Source: Conus ventricosus (taxonomy: Eukaryota; Mollusca; Gastropoda; Neogastropoda; Conidae). Taken from it: a stretch of DNA of 64,000 bases. A program made the translations under genes and the position numbers. Below the pieces are notes generated by a model that was given only the letters and a program-made list of their open reading frames with translations, searched no databases and was not told where the DNA came from. Numbering within the stretch: the stretch's first letter is position 1; each line of letters begins with the position of its first letter. This document shows positions 57,368 through 64,000 of this stretch, piece after piece. The stretch spans positions 56,746,370-56,810,369 of the forward strand of contig CM031595.1 of NCBI GenBank assembly GCA_018398815.1, written 5' to 3'.

Positions 57368-57491
57368 GAAAAGTTTAGTAAATTAGTATTGAAAACGGAT
57401 AACCCTACACAGTATGTTTGTTTGTAGGGTCGTTATTTTTTGGTTACTTGTCAGAGAACAGGAATAGGCGGCTTTTAGGCCACTTTCGCCC
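57367..57491. repeat. Polinton right terminal inverted repeat
   Basis: Reverse complement of the left repeat. Positions 57368-57427 keep an open 20-codon frame plus stop that corresponds to the C-terminal end of the packaging ATPase, with one substitution (NPTQYVCL here, NPAQYVCL at left). The tip is single, without the extra inverted copy seen at the left end. Confidence 0.92.
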
Positions 57492-57519
57492 AAAAACGTG
57501 GTGGAGGAGCAAGTGAGTC

Positions 57520-58250
57520 AGAATCGGTGTTTATACGTTCTCTGCTGTCCCTCAACTGTCATCCAACCCCTCCAACGTGTACAGAACTCTGCAGCCCGTC
57601 TCATTTGCAAATCTCCTAGGACCCAACCCGGCAGCCCTCTCCTGAAAAAGTTGCACTGGCTCCCCGTTGAAGAAAGAATTAAATACAAATGTTGTTGTCT
57701 CTGCTTCAAGATTTTCACTGGCGATGCCCCTGCCTATCTTTCCGATCTCCTTCAAGTACAATGTCCCATCACGAACGCTCCGCTCCTCCACCGACACCAG
57801 GACCTTCCGCTTTCCCAGTTACCGTCCCCATCGTAAACAGCATGGCGAACGAGCTTTCTCATACGCAGCTCCCAAACTCTGGAATAAACTCCCCTATGAC
57901 TTAAGACATTCTCAAACCTTTTCTTCATTCAAAACCTCCCTGAAAACCCACCTTTTCAAACAATACTAAGAAGACAGTCATTACCAGATAGTTGATTGAC
58001 TCTTGTTGTTTTTGTGGATCGCTTAGTAGTTTGTGTTTGTTGCGGCTGTTGTGTATTGTGTGTTTGTGCGTGAGAGGTGTGTGCGCGTGGGAGAGTCTGA
58101 GAATGGGAGAGAGCCTTTGTTTTTCATTTCTGAGCCGTTTTTCAATGCATTTTTTTTATATTTAGCAATTGTATTTTTTTTGCCTTTGTAAAGCGCCTTG
58201 TGCCGTGGAAGGCGCTATATAAATCCCCATTATTATTATTATTATTACAC
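57520..58250 (+). pseudogene. 5'-truncated L2/CR1-like LINE, C-terminal end of RT ORF and 3' tail
   Basis: Frames at 57498-57836 and 57667-57969 together give the post-RT C-terminal region: VQNSAARLICKSPRTQPGS, LLKKLHWLPVEERIKY and APAYLSDLL, then after one frameshift near 57780 GERAFSYAAPKLWNKLPYDL and a stop at 57969. The 3' UTR ends in tgtaaagcgccttgtgccgt, ggaaggcgctatataaatcc and (ATT)n at 58230-58247, the signature tail of L2/CR1-type elements. Everything upstream of the RT C-terminus is missing, as usual for aborted reverse transcription. It starts within about 30-50 bases of the Polinton's right end. Confidence 0.88.
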
Positions 58251-58678
58251 AAGGCATTCCCTTTGATTGGTTTTTGTATCATGTCAGTGTTCTTTACTCC
58301 CTCATCTTCCACAAGTGTTATCAGTTTGGCCAGTGTTGACTAGTCCAGTTGTGCTATATTTTGTGGTCTGGAGAGTCATTAGTCATCATGAGCCTATAAA
58401 GCATGGTTATAGTACACCTTTTCCCCCCCCCAGACCCCTCTCATATTTCTGGGTGGCTTACCACCATGAGTTAGCTACTATCTACATTATTGCTTATCCT
58501 CCCATAATGTTCTCTCTCTCACTCTGCCACGTGTACACAGTTGTTTGTATTTATGGTAATGTCATGAAAGTCATGTCATACTGACTTTGATATACCATCA
58601 TACGTAAGTGTGGCAGGGTTTTTTTCCTTCACGTCACCATGTCTGTTTTGTGAAAAAGAATTTTGACTGACACCGGTT
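58250..58678. other. No gene seen; possible 5' region of the exons that follow
   Basis: Unique sequence with pyrimidine-rich patches. No earlier exon is evident. Confidence 0.4.
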
Positions 58679-58748
58679 ATGTTCTCAAAACACATTGACA
58701 CTGGTAGGCACAACAAGCTGCCAAAAGCTCTTGCACCGTCACTGAAGA
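58679..58748 (+). CDS. Host gene, candidate coding exon 1
   Basis: The ATG at 58679 has an in-frame TGA 15 bases upstream and reads MFSKHIDTGRHNKLPK and on to ALAPSLK, ending one base into a codon at the donor AAGA|gtaagt (58749). The phase fits the next exon exactly (A|GT codes Ser across the junction). The intron of 97 bases (58749-58845) has a good pyrimidine tract. The protein is not recognised. It could instead be an internal exon using an unseen acceptor, with the ATG being internal. Confidence 0.45.
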
Positions 58749-58845
58749 GTAAGTTAGTCATGGTTTAATTTACTTTTTCCTCGATACAGAAATTACCCTT
58801 TGTTATGATTTGTAATCCTTTCCATGTTTCTTGTGTTCGTTGCAG

Positions 58846-58936
58846 GTGGACTCAAGGATTTATCTGATGAAGCAAACGATATGAAGAGCCAGGCACATGC
58901 ACTCCAAGGTTACCTGGCCAACACATCGGTTCTGAG
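58846..58936 (+). CDS. Host gene, candidate coding exon 2
   Basis: Strong acceptor (tcttgtgttcgttgcag, ending 58845) and donor (CTGAG|gtaatc, 58937) enclose 91 bases fully open in the phase set by the preceding exon: GLKDLSDEANDMKSQ followed by AHALQGYLANTSVL. The segment is acidic and helical, probably coiled coil. It leaves a two-base overhang for a further exon not found in the remaining window, which is occupied by retroelements and would be intronic. I do not recognise the family. Confidence 0.5.
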
Positions 58937-59009
58937 GTAATCAATTCTTTTTCTTTTAGAAGAAATTGATTTGAGTTCATTTGAGTTTGTGTGTTGCACT
59001 GATCTGAGC

Positions 59010-59545
59010 TAAACAAGATCTGGAAGAGCAGGGAGATCAGCTTTCCTACAAAGATGAAGCTGTACAAGTCCCTGGTGCTGTCCATCCTGCTGTATGGCTG
59101 CGAAAGCTGGACCATGACAGCAGAGACCACCAAGAGAATCCAGACATTTGAAACTAAATGCTTCAGGCGCTTGCTCGGGATCTCTTGGCAAGACCGGAAG
59201 ACAAACGACCTTGTGAGGAGCCAAATAACATCACTTGCAGGCCCCCAAGAACCCCTCTTGGCAACAGTCAAGAAGAGGAAGCTGTCGTGGTTCGGGCATG
59301 TCATACGCCACAATTCACTGCCCAAAACAGTCATCCAGGGCACGCTGGAAGGCGGCAGACGAAGGGGACGACAAGCCAAATGCTGGATGGACAACATCAA
59401 AGAATGGACCAGGATGGATGGCCCTACGCTGATGCGACAGGCAGAGGACAGGGCCGGATGGCGGTGCCTGGCTTCGAGAGTGTCTCTCATCTCTCCTCTA
59501 CGCCCATCATGGGCAAGAGAATGATGATGATGATGTTGCACTGAA
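59010..59545 (+). pseudogene. 3' end of an RTE-like non-LTR retrotransposon
   Basis: An open frame at 59054-59524 reads MKLYKSLVLSILLYGCESW, FETKCFRRLLGIS, KKRKLSWFGHVIRHNSLPKT and LEGGRRRGRQAKCWMDNIKE, the well-known C-terminal region downstream of the reverse-transcriptase domain in endonuclease/RT retroelements. The stop is followed by a (GAT)n-like tail at 59522-59535, as in RTE-type elements. The 5' part is absent. The frame is intact over 156 codons, so the insertion is probably fairly young. It sits just after the candidate host exon at 58846-58936, in what would be its intron. The clade assignment is tentative. Confidence 0.8.
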
Positions 59546-60265
59546 TGTATGTATGAGCTTGTGTGTTGTGAAGCTCAGCTTAGACTTCTGATTGTTAAAA
59601 GACAGATTGCTGATTCATGTCAGTAACTGTGGTCATGAATTATTGCGTAGTGAAATAAAGTTGAAAATGAAATGAGGCAGGGAACAGTAAACAGTAAACA
59701 AGTAGGGTAACTCTTGCTTCCATAAGAAATTTTAAAACCCAAAACAGTAACTTTTATTCAAGACTGGTACACAGCCTTTTAATAACTTTAATAAAATCAG
59801 ACGAACACAAAGACGAACAATGTAATAGTGGGGGGAAAACCACAGACATAGAAAACACATCCGTGGGGGAAAACAAGCGCAGGCCAAGAACTCTTCCATC
59901 ATCACAGTAATGACTTGGCAAAGATTTGAACTTGGGGGGGGGGGGGGGGGGGGGGGGGGGGTGTTGAAGATGAAGAAAATGGAAAGATAAAATTAAGAAA
60001 AGATGTTATAAATATGGAAACTCTTCATTAGCTGCATGAGGGAACCATCATAATCCCTCTTGAAGGGAGATCTATTTGTATTGCCTGCTCCTAGACCTTT
60101 CATCAGCTGGATCGGACTCATCAGGGAGACACGGTGATTGTGTTGTCTCCTAGCGTCAAATAGAGACACACACAGTCCATATAGTTACTAACAAGGTTCT
60201 AACACAAGGATCAAAACAACCAACAGCAGCCCAAGGGCAGTCAAGGGTTGAAACGCAAAAATGGT
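59545..60265. other. No gene seen; poly-G at 59934-59961
   Basis: Unique sequence with a G28-class homopolymer. No recognised gene. Confidence 0.45.
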
Positions 60266-60269
60266 ACAT

Positions 60270-60480
60270 ACAATTCAAAATGTAGGGAGAAATGTACTGT
60301 AAAACTCAAGACATGTGCAACATTATGTAATGTAGGGACATAATTGAATACTTACGTTTTCAACATGTGTACCAACAACAAGAAGTTGTCATTTCATGGC
60401 AGGATTTATCGTCGGTACATCCTCATTTTGGCAACAGTGGACTTGGTGGATTGTGCAAGAATTGACACAAGTCAGGTCAT
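60270..60480 (+). pseudogene. Short degraded copy of the Gypsy pol segment at 60.92-61.11 kb
   Basis: Matches the downstream copy from ctgtaaaactcaagacat (60298 and 60931) through gtaccaacaacaa and caggatttatcgtcggtaca (60402) to ggacttggtgga. The coding part is the FLGMAGFYRRYIP region, but deletions break the frame. Confidence 0.75.
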
Positions 60481-60989
60481 TGGTCACCGCTGTGAGACCG
60501 TTATCGTTTTCAGTGTAAGCGATTTTCCAATTGAGCCTGTGGCATGCTGACTTGTCGCAATTTTCATTGTCCCGGCTTAGTGGAGGGGCGGTTTCGCGCA
60601 AAGGGCTAAGTTGCCCAACATGTCCTCGAAGCAGTGCTAACGAAATCACGCACAAAAGGAAAACATAGCGGAGCAGATGAGACTGGTTACAATTTGGTGG
60701 ATTAATTCTGGTATCTTGTTTTTATTATTGTGCGAGTGCTACAACGCGTCAGTCTGGGATGCAATTTTTTACATATAATTTTGGTTGTTTTTGTGTGAGG
60801 TGACCCCTTAATGTTAGCCTGGGACCCTTAAAAACTGATGAAGGGGTCCCTGGGACGGAAGATTTTCACTCCAGCAGAAGCCCTGGTAGTAAATGAAACA
60901 AACGAAAGTGTGGGGAGGAAAAAATGTTACTGTAAAACTCAAGACATTGTGCAAGCAGTATAGAATGTAGGGGGCAATATTTATCTTTC

Positions 60990-61599
60990 ACAAGTTTTGT
61001 CAGTCAGTGTACCAACAACAAAGCGACAAGTTCGTTCATTTTTGGGCATGGCAGGATTTTATCGTCGGTACATACCGCACTTCTCAGGCACAGTGGCACC
61101 TTTGGTGGATTTGACAAAGAGAATGTGTCCAAGCAAGGTGAAGTGGTCACCCGCTTGTCAAACTGCGTTTGACACAGTGAAAGCGGTATTATCCAAAAGT
61201 CCTGTCGTGGCATTGCCTGACTTTGCGCAGACCTTCATTGTGCGCACTGATGCTTCATCAGTGGGCATAGGGGGCGGTTTTGCTGCAGTCCAAAGAAGGG
61301 CAAGTGCACCCAATCCTATACGCAAGCAGGAGGCTCCTGGACAGAGAAACAAGGTACTCAACTATTGAGCGGGAGTGCTTGCGCTTATCTGGGCCGTGGA
61401 GAAATTCCAGCGCTATCTGTTGGTCGTCACTTCATTGTCGAGACGGATCACAACCGCTTCAGTCTTGGAAAACGCTAAACCTACAAATGCGCGTGTTTTG
61501 CGCTGGGGTCTTGCACTGCAAGATTATTCATTTTCAATTTTGCCAATCCCAGGGGCAAGTAATTATGAAGCGGATGTGTTGTCTCGTCTGGTGGAGTGA
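60990..61599 (+). pseudogene. Ty3/Gypsy pol fragment: end of RT and RNase H, one frameshift
   Basis: The first frame (60997-61368) gives VPTTKRQVRSFLGMAGFYRR and YIPHFSGTVAPL, the conserved start of the RT-RNase H connection in Ty3/Gypsy elements, then the RNase H start FIVRTDASSVGIGG. A shift near 61290 moves to frames with HPILYASRRLLDRETRYSTI, then ALIWAVEKFQRYLLV and NYEADVLSRLVE, ending with a stop at 61599. A usual step of the family, the integrase, should follow but no zinc finger or DDE core is visible downstream. The catalytic RT core upstream is also missing. It is a defective internal remnant. Confidence 0.88.
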
Positions 61600-62566
61600 G
61601 GGGTCATGCGGATGCGTATGCTTGTATTATCATAGCATTAACTTGTTAGATGGAGAACATGTTTTTTTGCTGTGAGATGGATTGTTGCAGAACAAGGCTG
61701 ATGGAAGTCGCTGTCATCCCTCGTTGCATTCCGTAGCTGTCATCCATCGCATCGCAAGTTCAAGCTACTTCACACGTGTGACGTCGACATGTTCAAGACC
61801 ACGTGCAGCTTTTGTGTCGTCGTACACGGTGAAATAAACTTTTCTAAAAACTGTATGTGGCAAACAGATCTTGCGTTACACGCACTTGCAAAAACACAAT
61901 GAACTGTTCAAGGACGTGAAAAGACACTATAAACCATTTGGAATGAATAACATTTTCAATCAACGTTGTGACTCAGAGATGTTCAAAGACGTGGAAAGAC
62001 CATATGAATTATTTGGATGGACAAAAAAAAAAAAACATTTCAATCAACGTTATGACTCGCATGGATGGAAAATTTGACAGTAGAAGTAGAATTTATATGT
62101 GATTATTAATTATAAACATATTTTTCTAGATAGGGACCAGGGACCTTCGGTCGATTTGTGGATGTTGCATGCAACAATCTGGGTGTAACCTATGACGGGG
62201 GCATAGAGAGTTCTTGAATATGTGGTATTCGAGTTACTTTTTTGTATCCATGTCCTGTGACAGGGGTCTAGGACTAATGTTAATTCTGACGAGAATTTTC
62301 ATTAAATGGATAGAGTAATAGAAAAAATTACTCTAAAGGGATTGAGCATTTGACAGTCGGGGGACTAGTCAATTATTGAGTGTGGTACTCAATTATTAAC
62401 CTTGGTTAAGGTTATTTGAAGCTCTTAATCAGTGGATTTTCCCTAAATGGATAAATACAACCTAGTTTGGAGCCATCTTCAGAGGAACTTTTCCTCCGTC
62501 GGTCGCTGTCTTTAAAAAAAAAAAAAAAAAATTATAATAGTTTATTTTATTTTTATTTTTTTTCCC
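61600..62566. other. Gypsy 3' internal remnant without recognised gene; 75-bp tandem repeat at 61906-62060
   Basis: Two tandem units start at 61906 and 61981 (gttcaa.gacgtg.aaagac ... tttcaatcaacgtt.tgactc). A long A tract lies near 62514. No integrase domain is seen. Confidence 0.5.
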
Positions 62567-62578
62567 GGGGAAGGGGGG
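62567..62578 (+). promoter_or_regulatory. Polypurine tract of an LTR retrotransposon
   Basis: The 12-base purine run ggggaagggggg directly precedes the LTR start TGATGTCAG. It would prime plus-strand DNA synthesis. Confidence 0.65.
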
Positions 62579-63528
62579 TGATGTCAGAAAGTGTTAGTGA
62601 TAGTGTTAAAGTTTTGGGGATTTTTATAATCTCCGCATCTGTGGAGTATGGCCTTGGTGAAGCCGAGGCAATGCGTAGAATATAAGGCCGTGTCCGACCC
62701 GTGTTCGGTCCTTTTCTGAATGCATGGAGGTGTGGGCTGCTTGGTGAGTATAGTTCGGATTTTAGGTTCCAGTTGTAGTTCATTTCGACTTAGAGGTTTA
62801 AGATGTTTCGAAATAGGAACAAGAGTTTGTTTAGGTTCTAATATATTTATTCCGGCTTTTGCAGGCATCATGTTGATAGCTGGGCGGCCGCTGTTGAAAC
62901 ACCGCGTGGCTGAGTGAACTGTAAATTAACAGTAATGTTATGGAGAGCTTGCGCGAGGCTGGACTTGTAGTTGTGTGTGTGTGTTTGTACAAGAATTGAA
63001 TGTCGGAATAATTGAGCGATGGGAGCATGAGTCTAAGAATGTTGTCGTAAGAATGTTCGAGTAATTGGGAGAGCGTAGGCGTGTGAATTAATTTGTTAGT
63101 TGGGAACTTGGGAAGTTATTTAATTTGGTTGGGGAGGTCAGAGGTTAGGTGAGTTCTAGTTACAGTCGGGAAGTAGTTTGTTAGGGAGGTCAGCTAGTTT
63201 ATAGAAATAAAGTAATGTTTAGGGTTGGCTAATTTAAGTTAATTTGTGAATACCTGTGTGCAAAATGTATGTTAGATATGAATGTGAAGTTTAAGTGGTT
63301 TTCGTACAAGTAAAGTTGCAACTTGTATTTCTTTGAGTCTGTTATAAATGTTGGAGTGACAGCAGACGACTGTTTGGAGGAAGTGAGCTACATGTTGTTG
63401 TCGGGTGTGACGAAAGCGCGAGAGTGAGCCTATTGACAATCACACAGTTATTATAAAAGTCGTGAGCTGTTAGCGTTTCATTCTCTATTAATCAACAGAG
63501 TAAAAACGAGGTAAACCGGCTCGTGACA
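62579..63528 (+). mobile_element. LTR (~950 bp) of a Ty3/Gypsy-like element
   Basis: Begins TGATGTCAGAAAG and ends GGCTCGTGACA, i.e. TG...CA with short inverted ends (tgtca/tgaca). An AATAAA lies near 63208 and a TATAAAA near 63453. A purine tract precedes it and a primer-binding-site-like sequence follows it. Only one copy is in the window, so the boundaries rest on these signals and not on an LTR-LTR alignment. Confidence 0.65.
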
Positions 63529-63532
63529 TTAG

Positions 63533-63550
63533 TGGCGACCCTGCATTTTT
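63533..63550 (+). other. Candidate primer-binding site
   Basis: tggcgaccctgcatttt begins 4 bases after the LTR end. It starts with TGG, the complement of a tRNA CCA end. The tRNA cannot be assigned with confidence. Confidence 0.5.
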
Positions 63551-64000
63551 CAATAATTGTGTTGTTGTCATCAGTAGTAGGATGGTCAGTGAAACAGTTA
63601 AACTTTTGGATATGTGGTAACATTTTCTAGATTTGTTTTCGGAAAAATAGTAATATTTACATTTTCAGAAGTGACTTGATTATAGTTATTGCTGTATGAA
63701 ATTTTTTATACTGCAATGTTTTCAATACAATTTTCTTTCCTATATTTTATTTGCCGTTGACGACTCGACCACTAGCGAGGGAACGGTCGGAAGGGGTTTA
63801 ACAGACGCATTCTGGTGTGAGGCTGCTGTCTGATGTGAGCACAGACTGTTACTCTACGCCTTGCGTAATAATCACGATTTAACCTCCAATTACGCATAGC
63901 CTTCAAGACATTAATTCGCCACGCGGATCGCAAAATCACTTTTCGAAAGCATCATTTCGTCGTTAACAACGCGTGGCCCTTCACTCACTGGCGCTGCGAA
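63551..64000. other. Probable 5' leader of the LTR element; no gene seen
   Basis: AT-rich then mixed sequence to the end of the window, without an open gag frame. The element presumably continues outside. Confidence 0.4.

Larger units (their letters stand above)
41727..57491. mobile_element. Polinton/Maverick DNA transposon (virus-like), ~15.8 kb
   Basis: This is a self-synthesising transposon or integrated virus-like element defined by terminal inverted repeats (41727-41864 and 57367-57491) and a family-typical gene set: packaging ATPase, DJR-type major capsid protein, protein-primed type DNA polymerase B, DDE integrase and small membrane proteins. Its length is in the usual 15-20 kb range. 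Known members replicate by protein-primed synthesis and integrate through the integrase with short target duplications. No clear 6-bp target duplication could be matched here. Most large genes carry single-base frameshifts, so as written the element would not be autonomous. Whether this is decay or consensus error is open. Confidence 0.93.

Noticed and set aside
58852..59541. Minus-strand 229-codon frame
   Set aside because: It is antisense to the RTE-like LINE frame and a host exon, whose plus-strand products are recognisable.

Overview
This window is eukaryotic nuclear DNA, most likely from a marine invertebrate and probably a mollusc. That reading rests on the very dense (AC)n, (CT)n and GC/AC microsatellites, several classes of decayed retroelement, splice-like exon boundaries and a Polinton/Maverick element. 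There is no prokaryotic gene organisation. Most of the sequence is repetitive or intergenic, and many short open frames are only translated microsatellites.

Region by region: (1) 1-16.6 kb is a direct duplication. Copy 1 (about 1-7320) and copy 2 (about 8985-16610) carry the same modules in the same order: a minus-strand TTF/hAT-like (ZMYM1-like) transposase remnant, a (CT)n tract with G and C homopolymers, a 22-bp satellite, a degenerate non-LTR retrotransposon, then (AC)n and (CTGT)n arrays. They differ by many small substitutions and indels. (2) 16.6-41.6 kb is microsatellite-rich DNA without a convincing gene. It holds a small foldback hairpin (18.1-18.3 kb), an inverted-repeat element (34.5-35.8 kb), a nested tandem duplication (33.3-33.9 kb), several LINE/SINE 3' tails and two weak candidate exons. 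(3) About 41.73-57.49 kb is a Polinton/Maverick bounded by terminal inverted repeats of about 130 bp. (4) 57.5-64 kb holds an L2/CR1-like LINE 3' end, two good candidate exons of an unrecognised host gene (58.68-58.94 kb), an RTE-like LINE 3' end, two Ty3/Gypsy pol fragments and a 950-bp LTR.

The Polinton encodes an FtsK/HerA-type packaging ATPase, a major capsid protein, candidate minor structural proteins, a protein-primed type DNA polymerase B, a DDE integrase and a set of small membrane or coiled-coil proteins. Together these form the replication, integration and virion-morphogenesis kit of the family. No adenain-like protease could be identified, possibly because 42.4-46.7 kb is badly frame-broken. 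Almost every large gene carries one to three single-base frameshifts, often in homopolymers, so recent decay cannot be separated from uncorrected long-read error.

The most interesting features belong to the Polinton: a 39-bp near-perfect palindrome at its left end; the last codons of the ATPase lying inside the terminal repeat, so that an intact copy of that tail sits at the other end; a six-copy, roughly 55-bp iteron-like array with ATGCAT cores between the genes and the right end; and a compact cluster of small membrane proteins of unknown role.
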